From: Plasmopara viticola
Taxonomy: Eukaryota; Oomycota; Peronosporomycetes; Peronosporales; Peronosporaceae
DNA length: 64,000 bases
Direction: 5' to 3'
NCBI GenBank assembly: GCA_001695595.3
Contig: MBPM02000049.1
Coordinates: forward strand, 186,001-250,000
This document shows, piece after piece, positions 45,904 through 56,929 of this stretch. Positions within the stretch are counted from its first letter, which is position 1. Each line of letters begins with the position of its first letter. The notes under the pieces are model-generated. The model saw nothing but the letters and a program-made list of their open reading frames with translations, did not search any database and was not told the DNA's origin. A program made the position numbers and the translations under genes.

Positions 45904-46883
45904 TACAGTTTTATCTGTGCGCCTACCGACTCCACAGCGTTTGTGATCCGCGAAGTCACTTTCTACGTCAGCACGAGTGTCAGCAAGATGGCAGTCAGTA
46001 AATTCATTGAAGTTGATGTCGTTGCGTCCAATGTTCGGATAGCTTTGAGATCATTTTCAGTTAGTCTTTTCAAATAAGCCAATTTGCAAATAGGGGCGTC
46101 GATTAAGGCTCTAATATGTATTACTTTCTGGTCTGACATCGTGTCAATATTACTGCCAAAATCCGATATACTCTGATGTTGCCTGATTACCGTACACTAG
46201 TGTAATTTTGACTGATATGAAATTAATTGGAGTTTCTTTCGTAATACGGATATGGTATGGTCACTAGCGCAGATCACGACCTTGGCCAAGCAGTAAAGTT
46301 CTCTTTGAAAGAGATCGGGCTTTCCAGGCATACACACGAATATCACTGCAGGTGCGATCATTAATGAAATAATTTAAGCGGTCGGCATACTCAATTCGAT
46401 CATGTTGATAATAATGTGCGACGTGCATTCTCAGTATTAGAGACAGACTCTGCACTTTTTGCTTAGGCTTTCCGTCAGTGAGACTGATATGTTCTCGTTG
46501 CGCTGTCACTATAATTAAAATTACATATTGAGGGTTAGTTTCCAGAAAATCGTATCTGTTGTTCTTACACTTATTTTATTTGTTTATTCGGATCAATTCT
46601 TTCCTACAATTATTATGAAGCTATGCTCTACAATTATTGTTGATTCTGAGGACTATTCCTTCGCACCAACCAATTTCTTGGTTTTTCTAGGTAGAAAATA
46701 AGTATCATAAATTGTACCGACGAATTACGACTGACGTCTAATGGCCACAGATCCGGCCTGTCTATCCATATGGGTGTACACAGACGCAATGGAGTCAAAC
46801 TAGTCACCCGTTTGCCCGACACTCGACAAATATTGAAGTACTACTGTATATCTAAGTAGTCTAATCTCGAATACTTCACCTTA

Positions 46884-47025
46884 ATGATGTGGTCACATCA
46901 TGTGGGAACGTGAAAACCACACTTCAATCATAGAAAGTAACAGAGGAAAGCAGAGCGGAATATGAGCGAGGGAGGCGGTCCCCGTCGCTCGGCGCGCATC
47001 GCCAATATCGCCGGAAAGCAGCAGG
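46884..47025 (+). pseudogene. repeat-borne family, copy 8 (5' fragment only)
   Basis: Starts with the upstream palindrome (one central mismatch), continues through the conserved leader, the ATG and 'MSEGGGPRRSARIANIA', and stops abruptly at ~47.02 kb where satellite-like and repeat sequence begins. It sits at the centre of the large inverted domain. Confidence 0.7.
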
Positions 47026-47114
47026 TGTCGACGATTCAAACGGGTAATCACCATTGCGTCTGTGTAAATAGACAGGCCGGATTTGTGGCCGTTAGACGTC
47101 AGTAGCAAATTGCT

Positions 47115-47163
47115 ATAAACTGTACCGACGAATTGCTAGTAGCAATTCGTCGGTACAGTTTAT
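47115..47163. repeat. perfect 23-bp hairpin at the centre of the inverted domain
   Basis: A 23-nt stem with a 3-nt loop (AGT) and no mismatch. The stem contains AAACTGTACCGACGAATT and its complement. The same half-site, in one orientation, occurs in each repeat unit, so this is a head-to-head fusion of two units. It would extrude readily as a cruciform. Confidence 0.8.
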
Positions 47164-47979
47164 GTAACTTTTGATTTACCTTGAAAAGTGTACCCAAAGG
47201 TACCATAATGCAGTGAATAAACCAAGATAAATAACTATAAGGTTGGTGCGAAGGAATAGTTCTCAGAATCAACAATAATTGTAGAGCATAGTTTCATAAT
47301 AATTGTAGAAAAGGATTGATCCGAATGAATTAATAAAATATGTGTAATGACAACAGGTACGATTATCTGGAAACTAACCCGCAATATGTAATTTTAATTA
47401 TGGTGACAGCGCAACGAGAACATATCCTAAGCAAGATGGCAAAGTCTTACTCTAATGCTGAGAATGCACGTCATACATTATTATCAACATGATTAAATTG
47501 AGAATGCGGGGCACCTGAATTTCTTCAACAATGATTGCACCTGCAGTGGTATTCGTGTATATGCCTGGGAACCCGATTTCTTTAAAAGAGAACTTTCTGC
47601 TTTGCCAAGGTTGTGATCTGCGCTAGTGACCATACCGTATCCGTATTACGAAAGAAACTCTAATCAAATCATATATTTCAAATCAGTTAGGATTAAACTA
47701 TTGTACGGTAATCAGGCAACATCAGACTACACGAAATCAGACCAGGAAGTAATACATATTAGAGCCTAAATAGACGCCCCATTTTGCAAATTGGCATTTT
47801 TAGAGACTAACTGAAAATGAGGCCTAATGCGACCTCAAAGCTATCCGAACATTGGACGCAACGACATCAACTTCAATGAAGTTACCAAGTGCTATCTCGC
47901 TCACACTTGTGCCGACGTAAAAATCGACTTCGCGAATCACAAACGCCAAGGGGACGGTAGGCGCACAATTAAAAGTGCA

Positions 47980-48727
47980 TCAAATGAAGAGCTGACGTGT
48001 AGGTCGATTATTGCTGAGAATCGGCGGAAGATTGTTCAATCGCACGTTGTGCATTCTTGAGTCGGCGAGGTGGGCTGTGATGGCGAGACATGGCACAACA
48101 TTGTTAACGACTGGAAGGTTCAAGAGGGCCAACCGCATGGCATCCTGCAAAAATTCATCGTTTTGCAAAACGGCCAACGTCGCAACAATGGCTGTGTACT
48201 GCTGCACATTATTAGGCGCCAAAATTATGTGCCCAAAGCGGCCTCCTGCCAGTGGAGGCCCGAGTCTGTAAACGAAATCGTCTATGAAGGAAAACGCCGT
48301 GATATGTGGCGGCCGCGTTCGTAGCCAAGAAGGCGCACGCGCCGCATTCAATCCATTTGCCGCAGCCACGAACGCGTTCACGTTGTCCTCTTGCCAATCG
48401 AAGAGGAATGCCGGATCGTCGTCATCGATCTGGATTGACGACAAGTATTCCTCAATCTACCACAATGCAACCATCATCAATACCGTGAGCTTGGTACTGA
48501 CAGATCAAAAGCATATCATTCACACCACTCACCAATAAAGTTGCCGCCCGAAAGGATAAGACGTCGCGAAGCCTCACGTCGTATAAGCCAACCGACGTTG
48601 ACGCGCGCGACGGCGGTTCGGACTTTTTCATTCGCTTGGGCTTTTTCTCCTCTCCGCTGATCGCCTGCCGCTTTCTGGCGATATTGGCGATGCGCGCCGA
48701 GCGACGGGGACCGCCTCCCTCGCTCAT
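47980..48727 (-). CDS. repeat-borne protein family, copy 5, intact (223 aa, function unknown)
   Basis: Exon 1 (48727-48533) and exon 2 (48456-47980) have the same sizes, phase and splice sites as copy 4 and no stop or frameshift. It differs from copy 4 by scattered substitutions, among them 'NVQQYTAIVATLAVL' where copy 4 has 'NQQQFLAIATTFVAL', and a different C-terminus (NNRPTRQLFI). The basic N-terminus (RRSARIANIARKRQ, KKPKRMKK) is kept. It lies on the opposite strand in the right arm of the inverted domain. The upstream palindrome is perfect. Function and expression unknown. Confidence 0.75.
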
Positions 48728-48787
48728 ACTCCGCTCTGGTTTCCTCTGTCACTTTCTCTAATTGAAGTGTGGTTTCCACGTTCTCAC

Positions 48788-48805
48788 ATGATGTGATCAC
48801 ATCAT
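48788..48805. promoter_or_regulatory. perfect 18-bp palindrome upstream of family copy 5
   Basis: ATGATGTGATCACATCAT lies 60 nt before the ATG, identical to the site of copy 4 and followed by the same conserved leader on the minus strand. Confidence 0.5.
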
Positions 48806-49791
48806 TGAGGGGATCCCATCACTCATATACGCTATTAGTCGAGATTAGACTACGTATATGAACAGTACTAATTCAATTTTTGATGAGCTGTACAACGTGT
48901 CGGCGGTGTAAACGGGTGACTATTTTGTCCATTGCGTCTGTTTACATCCATATAGATAGACAAGTCGGATCTGTGGCCGTTAGACGTCAGCGGAATTTGT
49001 CGGTACAATTTATGAAATTTATTTTCTACCTAGAAAAATGTTCCCCAAGGTACCATGCATATGAGAGAATAAACCAAGCTATCAACAAGCACTATCAATA
49101 ACGATAGAGCAGAGCTTTATAAGAATTGTAGAAAAAAATTGATCCGAATAAATTAATAAAATAAGTGTAATAACAACAGATACGATTATCTGGAAACTAA
49201 CACGCAATATGTAATTTTGATTATAGTGACAGCGCAACGAGAACATATCCTACGAAAAAGTGCAGAGTCTTACTCTAATACTGAGAATGCACGTCATACA
49301 TTATTATCAACATGATTGAATTGAGTATGCTGACCGCTTATATTTCTTAGTCAAAAATCGCACCTGCAGTGATATTCGCGTATATGCCTGGAAAGCCCGA
49401 TCTCTTTAAAAAGAACTTTTACTCCTTGGCCAAGGTTGTGATCTGCGCTAGTGACCATACCGTATCCGTATTACGAAAGATACTCTCATCAATCATGTAT
49501 TAGAAACTAATGTCCGGTAATCACATCAGACTATATATTGACACGAAATCAGACCAGAAAGTAATACATATTAAAGCCTTGATAAACGCCCCGTTTTGCA
49601 AAGTGGCATTTTTAGAGACTCACTAAAAATGAGGCCTAGTGCGACCTCAAAGCTATCCGAACATTGGACGCAACAACATCAACTCCAATGAACTTACTAA
49701 GCGCTATCTTGCTCACACTCGTGCTGTCGTAAAAAGCGACTTCGCGGATCACAAACGCTGTGGAGTCGGTTGACGCTGTGTTAAAAGTGTA

Positions 49792-50563
49792 TCAAATGAA
49801 GAGCTGGAGCAAAGGTTGTCCATTGCGGAAAGTCGGCGGAAGATTGTTTGGTCGCACGTTGTGCATTCTTGAGTCGGCAAGGTGAGCTGTGATGGCGAGA
49901 TATGGCACAGCATTGTTGACAAGTGGAAGGTTTAGAAGAGCCAACCGCATGGCATCCTGTATGAATTCATCATTCTGTAAATCCTTGAACGTCGTGGCAA
50001 TGGCGAGGAACTGCTGCTGATTATTAGGCGCCAAAATTATATGCCCAAAGCGGCCTCCTGCTAGTGGAGGCCCGAGTCTGTAAACGACATCGTCTATAAA
50101 GGAAAACGCCGTGATTTGTGGCGGTCGCGTTCGTAGCCATGAAGGCGCTCGCGCCGCGTTCAAGCTGTTTGCCGCAGCCACGAACGCGTTCACGTTGTCC
50201 TCTTGCCAATCGAAAAGGAATGCCGGATTCTCGTCATCGATCTGGATTGACGACAAGTATTCCTCAATCTACCAAAATGCAACCATCATCAATAACGTGA
50301 GCCTGGTACTGACAAATCAAAAGCACATCATTCATACCACTCACCAATAAAGTTGCCGTGCGGAAGGATAAGACTTCGCGAAGCCCCACGTCGAATAAGT
50401 CAACCGACGTTGACGCGCGCGACGCCGGTTCGGATTTCTTCATTCGCTTGGGATTGCTCTCCTCTCCACTGATCGCCTGCTGCTTTCTGGCGATATTGGC
50501 AAATTGGCAATAATTGCCAATGGCGATGCGCGCCGAGCGACGGGGACCGCCTCCCCGGCTCGT
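49792..50563 (-). pseudogene. repeat-borne 223-aa family, copy 6 (start codon lost)
   Basis: Exon 2 (50268-49792) is open and ends 'QPLLQLFI'. Exon 1 (50563-50345) is in frame with exon 2 but begins ACG instead of ATG and carries a 24-nt in-frame insertion around 'IGNYCQFAN', built from a small inverted duplication of TTGGCAAT. No other in-frame ATG precedes the basic segment. It is the mirror partner of copy 3 in the left arm. It could be translated only from a non-ATG or internal start. Confidence 0.7.
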
Positions 50564-50623
50564 ACTCCGCTCTGCTTTCCTCTGTCACTTTCTCTGATTG
50601 AAGTGTGGTTTCCACGTTCCCAC

Positions 50624-50641
50624 ATGATGTGACCACATCAT
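50624..50641. promoter_or_regulatory. imperfect palindrome upstream of family copy 6
   Basis: ATGATGTGACCACATCAT, one central mismatch, at the conserved distance from the lost start codon. Confidence 0.45.
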
Positions 50642-51246
50642 TAAGGGGATCCCATCACTCATCAAAGTATACGCTATTAGTCCTCAGAATCAAACAAGTA
50701 CTATCACGGCAGACCTTCATAATAATTGTTGGAAATAATTGATCCGAATAAATAAAATTAGTAAGTATTATAACAACAGATACGATTATCAGCGAAACCA
50801 ACCCGCAATATGTTATTTCATTTTGAGGGATGGAAAAGATCAAACAATTGCTCGTTCAAAAGAAGCCATCCTATCGCAAAGTATCAATCAGTCGTATGTG
50901 ATTCTGAGAAAGCAGAAAGAATGGTAGATATAATCTATGACGCTAGAAATAGTGCAGGAGTTTCTTGTCCATGTGTAGGGCCTACTGTGCGTTGGAACCA
51001 TGCTCATCACTAAGCAGAAATCGTGGGTTAAATCGATGCTCCGCTACTAGTAAAAAGCTTAAAGGCTTCAAGTAATCGTCAAATTTTATCGATCGTTACA
51101 CCTCACGGGAAAAATTTGGGAAGACAATACGTTTGCTGATAGTTTTCAATAGGCGAAGGTTTGTATGTACAGTACTGATTTAATATAAGTCGAGATGCGA
51201 CTATTGCACATAATTAGCAAACAGCAGGAATTACCGGTATTTAGAG

Positions 51247-51568
51247 CTGTATTGTATTGTATTACCTTATCGCGTTGCCAAATTATGCACGTGCTAGGCT
51301 CTATGGCTAGTCCACGGCATAGAGTGGTGTCCGCATACGTCGGGTCTCGTTCGGCGGGCAGTGCAGCCAGCACCGAGGTCGTGAGGGTCTTCCATTAATT
51401 TGTTTAGCTCTGACTTGGTAAGAGCCCAGGTGGCGTCCTGGTGCTGGAGACCGTCGCGTCGAGGGTGAGACTCGTTAGAGACCTGCAGATGCCCGAGAGC
51501 ACCTGCCCGAAGCGCGCGAGCATTTAGCCCCCGCGCTTGGAAGGAGGGCGTCACCCCAACCTTTTCCG
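51247..51568 (+). repeat. dispersed repeat R, copy 2
   Basis: Nearly the same as the copy at 36.45 kb over ~320 nt and in the same orientation. It interrupts the right arm of the inverted domain and is not found at the mirrored position of the left arm, so it arrived after the inversion or was lost on the other side. Confidence 0.65.
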
Positions 51569-51659
51569 AAGATTAAAGCTGTAATGATACGAAATCAGAC
51601 GAGATAAGGGATTTAACATTCAGATAAAAGTGCATCAAATGAAGAGCTAACGCATAGGT

Positions 51660-52400
51660 CGTCGACAATCCGGCATTTCTGTTCGATTGGTAAGAGGACA
51701 ACGCGTTCGTGGCTGCGGTAAATGGCTTAGACGACTCGCGAGTGCCTTCAAAGCTACGAATGCGACCGCCACTAATCGCGGCCTTTTCCTTCATAGATGA
51801 TGTCGTTTGCAGACTCGGGCCTCCACTGGCAGGAAGCCGTATTAAGCATATAATTTTGGCGCCTAAAACCTACAGCAGCACACTGCCAATGCTGCGACGT
51901 TCGTCGCTTTACAAAACGTGAATTTCTGCAGAATGCCATGCGGTTGGCCCTTCTGAACCTTCCAGTCGTCAACAATGTTGTGGCATGTCTCGCCATCACA
52001 GCTCACCTTGCCGACTCAAGAATGCACAACGTGCGATGGAAAATCTTCCGACGAATCCTCATTGATCTGGATTGACGACAAGTAATCCTCAATCTACCAC
52101 AATGCAACTATCATCAATATCGTGAGCCTGGTAATGAAATTAGCATATCATACACAGCACTAACCAATAAGATTGCCGCGCGGAAGCAAAAGACGTCGCG
52201 CAGCCTTTTACGTTAATGCGCGCGACGGCGTTCGGACTTCGTCATTGCCTTGGGCTTGCACTCCTCTCTCGCTGGTTGTCTGCCGCTTTCTGGCGATGCT
52301 GGCGATGAGCGCCGAGCGACGGGGACCGCCTCCCGGGCTCGTACTTTGCTCTGCCTTATCCTGTCACCTTCTAAGGCTGATGTATGCTTTTCCACACATT
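51660..52400. pseudogene. repeat-borne family, copy 7 (scrambled)
   Basis: Exon 2 body sequence runs on the plus strand (51.66-52.06 kb) with stops and indels. Immediately after it, the start of exon 2, the intron and exon 1 run on the minus strand (52.06-52.40 kb). The pieces therefore meet in inverted orientation at ~52.06 kb. Its exon 1 shares unusual changes with copy 3 (ACCAGCGAGAGAG, then GCAATGACGAAGTCCG), but it lacks the nad4 insertion. Clearly non-functional. Confidence 0.75.
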
Positions 52401-52489
52401 CACACATGATGTATAAAGATACATCGAACGATAACGCTATAGTAATAAGTCAAAATCAAACAATACCGGTAAAGTCAAGAGTAGTGATA

Positions 52490-55320
52490 CGAAATACAGG
52501 ACCCGCGTCTCGGCGTTCCAAAAGAGTGATAAGATGCTTAGTTTAGGCTTGATTATGTCCGTGCATGTCTAGCTAGATAAATAAGACGGATCTGTGGCCG
52601 TATAGCGTCTCGGCGCTTCATAAGAGAGACTAAAAGCTTAGTTGTGGCTCTTCTGCGTCTGTGCATGTCTGGATTGGACAAAACGGATATGCGGCCGTAC
52701 TCCGTCTCGGCCCTTTGAGGAGTAAGTATATGCTTGGTTGTGGCTCGATTGCGTCCGCTTGTCCAATTAGATTGACAGGATGCATCGTTGGCCGTAATGC
52801 GTCTCGGCGCTTTAAAAAAATAGTTTTTCGCTTAGTTGTGGCTCTTTTGCGTCCGTGCAAGTTCAAAAAGATAGGCAGAACGGTTGTGTGCCTGTACAGC
52901 CTCTCGATGCTTCAACATGGTGTCTATAGGCTCAGTCGTGGCGCGATTATGTCTGTCTAGACAGGACGTACGTGTGGTCAATCAGCGTCTCAGCGAATCA
53001 AAAGAATGATTATACACTTCGTTGCGACTTAATTGCGTCCGTGCATATCCAGATATATAGACAGGACGCATCGGTGGCAGTACAGCGTCTCGGCACTTTT
53101 GAAGAGAGTTGTTATTTGCTTAGTTGTGGCTCTACTGCGCCTATGTACGTTTAGAAAAATAGACAGGACGGATTTGTAGTCGTACAGCCTCTCGGCACCG
53201 CAAAAGAGTGTATATGCCCAGTTGTGGCTGTCCTGCGTCTATGTACGTCTATAAAGATAAATAGAACGTATATGTGGCCGTGGAGCAACTCAGCGCTCGA
53301 AAAGAACAATTACAAGCTTAGTTATGGTTTGATTGCGTCTGTGCCTGTCATTGCGTCCGTGCATGTATAGATATATATCCAGGACGCATCTGTGGCCGTA
53401 GAGCGTCTCTGTACTTTGAAAAAATAATTATACGCTTAGTTCTGGCTTGATTGTGTCTGTGAATGTCTGTATTGGTAGCCAGGATGGATCTGTAGCCGAA
53501 CAGCGTCCTGTCGCTTCGAAAGAGTAATTATATGCTTAGTCGTGGCTTGATTGGGTCTGTGCACGGCTAGGTTGATCAATAGGACGAAACTATGGCCGTA
53601 CAGTGTCTCGACACTTTAAAAAAAGTATTTATGGCTTGCCGTGGCTCAATTGCGTCTGTGCACGTCTAAGAAAAAAAGGATATGTGGCCGTACAGCAACT
53701 CGGCGCTTCAAAAGAATGATTGTACGCTAAGTTGTGATTCAACTGCACCCGTGCCTGTCTAGATAGATAGAAAAGTTCCATCGGTGGCCATACAGTAAAT
53801 CAGTGCTTGAAAAAGTGATAAGACGTTTAGTTGTGACTCGGATGAGTCCGTGCATGTCTAGATATTAATACAGAAAGCATCTGTGGCCGTGTAAAGTCTC
53901 GGCACTGCAACGAGTAATTACATGCCTGGTTGTGGCTTGATTGTGTCTGTGCATGTCTAACCTGGTAGCCAGGATAAATATGTTGCCGTTTTGTGTCTCA
54001 GTGCTTCCAAAAAGCAGTCATACGCTTAGTTATAAGTTCAATGGGTCTGTGCATGTCTCGATACAGAGACAGGACGGATATGTGGCCGTACAGCAACTTG
54101 GCGCTTCAAAGGAACGAATTTACGCCAAGTTGTGGTTTAATTGTGGCTGGGCCTGTCTTAATAGATGACATGACCCATCGGTAGCCATACAGTAAATTAG
54201 CGCTCTGAATGAGTAATTAGACGCTTAGCTGTGGCACAATTGCGTCTGTGCATGTCTAGATAAATAGACAGTGCGCATCTGTGGTCGTACATGTCTTAGC
54301 ACTTCGTAAGCTCCATCTTACTCTTGGTTTTGGCGAAGGTGTCCGTGCGTGTCTAAATTGGTAGCCAGGACGGATCTGTTGCCGTATTGTGTCTCGGCAC
54401 TTCCAAATAGTAATTATACGCTTAATCGTGGCTTGATTGGGACTGTGCATGGCTGGGTTAAACGATAGGACGGAACTCTGACCGTACAGTGTTTGGCACT
54501 TCAACTGAGTGACTGTATGCCTAGTTGCAGTTCTCCTGCGTCTATGCACGTCTACAAAAATAAATTGGATGGATATGTGGCCGTACAGCAACTCGGCGCT
54601 TCAAAAAAACGATTATACGCTAAGTTGTGGTTTGATTGCGTCCGCTCCTGTCTAGATAGATAGTCAGGACCCATCGGTGGCCATACAGTAAATCAGCGCT
54701 TCAAATGATTGATTCCACGTTTGGGTGTGGCTCGAATAAGTCTGTGCATGTCTAGGTAATACACTGAACGCATCTGTGGTCGTGCAGAGTCTCCGCACTT
54801 CAAAGAGTAATTACATGTCTAATTGTGGCTTGAGTGTGTCTGTGCATGTCTAACCTGATTGCCAGGATGGATCCGTTGACGTATCGCGTCTCAGTGCTTT
54901 TAAAAAGTGATTTTACGCTTAGTTGTGGCTCGATTGGGTTTATGCATATCGTGATATAGATACAGAACGGATATGTGACCGTGCAGCAACTCTGCGCTTC
55001 AAAGGAACGAATATACGCTAAGTTGTGGTTTGACTGCGTCCATGCCAGTCTAAATAGATAGACTGGACCCATCTGTGGTCACATAGTGGATCAGCGCTTT
55101 GGATGAGTGGTTAAACAATTCATTGTGGTACGATTGCGTCCGTGCATGTCTAGATAAATAGATAGGACGCATCTGTGGCCGTACAGCGTCTCAGCACTTC
55201 GAAAGCTCGATTTAATCCTTAATTCTGGCGTTGGTTTCGGGGATGTCTAGATCGGTAGCCAGGACGGATCTATTGCTGAATTGTGTCCCGGCACTTCCAA
55301 AACATAATTGTATTCTGCAG
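52490..55320 (+). repeat. tandem array S2 of the ~100 bp unit
   Basis: About 28 degenerate units of 95-103 nt (one spacing is ~117 nt) with the landmarks GCTTAGTTGTGGCTCGATTGCG, GTGCATGTCTAGATAGATAGACAGGACG and GTGGCCGTACAGCGTCTCGG spread over each unit. Successive landmark starts near 52636, 52732, 52830, 52930, 53118 and 53215 show the period. The first ~0.6 kb mirrors array S1b. No long frame, tRNA box set or hairpin explains it. Confidence 0.8.
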
Positions 55321-55349
55321 CTACAGATTCCTATAATTTTGGAAGAATG

Positions 55350-56400
55350 TAAATTTGGCATGGCTGCCATCACCGGCCAACCTACTGAAGACGATAGCTA
55401 CGTTACATGACCTTGCTTCGAGAAAAAAGTCAACTTAGAAGAGCGAATTGATGTTTTGGATTTTTAATTGATGTCCGCCAAAATCTGCTTTGACTCTTCA
55501 TGGGACTCTAAGTGGCTTTCTTCTCGGTTTTGATTTGCCACAACATTTTGTACCGCGGGTTCATCTGTTACTTGCAGAGTCCAATGACGGCTTCGAATAT
55601 AATTTCTTGGTGTCGTCGGCCAACATGACCATGTTCATCTTTTGTCGACGCTGCGTTGGGCTCCGATAGAAAAGTCTGGATTACCGAAGCAGCTATAATC
55701 GCTTCAATAATCCGAACTTATTAAGAATTAACGAACCTATCTTGACGACCAAATCTATTCCGGCACAACTTCCTTTGACTCAGCTATATCTTGGTGCCGG
55801 ACATTCGAGTTTCTATCGTCTAGAACACAACACAGCCAGCATCATGATCTTGGACAGGTCTATTTTTGTCGAACTAGTGCTTCATGAGCTCTTGTGCTTC
55901 GCTCGTCCCGTCTCGTGCGACCTTGAGCAAAGATCTTGACAAAATAAAAAGTCTTGAGCTGAATGTTCCGCTTGTGAGCTTTTAAATTGGATACCACATC
56001 ATTATGATACGGAAATATCTCTGATCTGCTTCGAGCGGTGACATTGCCAAAAAAAATCGGCTTTCTTCGCCAAATAACAACTGCCTCAGTGACTCAGACT
56101 TAGACGACACTGCGATCAAAATCTTTCAATACAGCGCTCAATTTTATTGCTTGTCCATCGTTATGCAACTTCAAGCTGAAGACCAATTGGGCTCTTACGG
56201 CAGACACGATTGCTTGACATGGCCCATATGTGATTTAAAGTCTAGGTCCAACACAATAGTTTTCTTAATGATAGGTTTCTGATCTTCTCAAAAACCTTTG
56301 TAATTTGTCGTCCGTTGTCTTCGTAGTGATGAGCCTAGACGTTTTTGCTTAGTGATCGACAATCACCATAATGGCGTTAAAGCCAATTTTGGTAGGCACG
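55350..56400 (-). mobile_element. decayed Ty3/gypsy integrase fragment
   Basis: On the minus strand the translation starts GFNAIMVIVDH, has one stop and continues AKTSRLITTKTTDD, the well-conserved 'GFDAI-VIVDRLSK-AHF-PT' segment of gypsy integrase core domains. Further on, with frame changes, come an 'AQELMK-FDKNRP' block and a 'V-F-DTR'-like segment, as in the integrase C-terminal part. Many stops show decay. No LTRs identified. Confidence 0.6.
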
Positions 56401-56928
56401 ACGACGTTTAATTAAATGTTGATACATCTTCTTCCGTAGTGTACCATATCTTCTTGTGCTGACCCGTTCAAAAATTAAGATATTGCGCTGGATGTGCTCC
56501 ATCATTTTGGCCGGTAGCAGTTTAAATGGACGTTTATGTAGCTTTTGTAGAAACCCGGGTGGCCCACCGATACATGATCGTGATTCACAAAGATGACACA
56601 GTTTTTCAAGTCCTCGTCGTCGGTTAATTCTATCGTGGAGTCTCATCTCTGCCTGCTTGGTAGTACGAATTGTCATCCTGCAATGCAAACTCTCCTTTTT
56701 CATCTTTTTGATGAACCAGTGAAGGTCTCTATTCCACGTATAAATTGCCTTTGAGGCTTGGGCCTCGTGACCTAGTACGTCTTGTCTTCTAAGTCTCTTC
56801 CAGCAGCTGTTGCAGGTTAATTTGGGTACCTTTACACTCAAAATGCGAATTTCGTGACATTCCATCAGCCTCGGTGTTTGTTTTACCGCGAATTCGATTG
56901 AACAAAAACTGCAACTTTTAAACTCCAT
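56377..56928 (-). CDS. possible Cys-rich basic protein, unknown (183 aa)
   Basis: An uninterrupted 183-codon frame from an ATG. It has paired cysteines: C6-x2-C9, C39-x2-C42 and C111-x2-C114 with C119, which could bind zinc. It is rich in Arg/Lys, especially near the C-terminus (STRRYGTLRKK, IKRRRAYQ). I do not recognise the family. It ends within ~25 nt of, and slightly overlaps, the start of the gypsy integrase relic in another frame. It may therefore be a gene fragment trapped next to the element, part of the element, or a chance frame. Confidence 0.35.
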   Translation of the reverse strand: MEFKSCSFCSIEFAVKQTPRLMECHEIRILSVKVPKLTCNSCWKRLRRQDVLGHEAQASKAIYTWNRDLHWFIKKMKKESLHCRMTIRTTKQAEMRLHDRINRRRGLEKLCHLCESRSCIGGPPGFLQKLHKRPFKLLPAKMMEHIQRNILIFERVSTRRYGTLRKKMYQHLIKRRRAYQNWL

Positions 56929-56929
56929 T

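Larger units (their letters stand above)
41500..53155. repeat. large inverted domain (two ~5 kb arms, imperfect)
   Basis: The left arm, from ~41.5 kb to ~46.85 kb, is repeated in reverse complement from ~47.03 kb to ~53.15 kb. The outer parts are satellite units (41.52-42.01 kb matches 52.49-53.15 kb). Further in, unique sequence around 42.67-43.1 kb matches 50.8-51.1 kb. Inside are two gene-family copies per arm, whose spacing is identical: exon 2 ends are 1812 nt apart in both arms. About 200 nt near 46.83-47.03 kb form the centre and hold a 5' fragment of another copy. The right arm also holds repeat R and a scrambled copy not present in the left arm. Confidence 0.8.
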
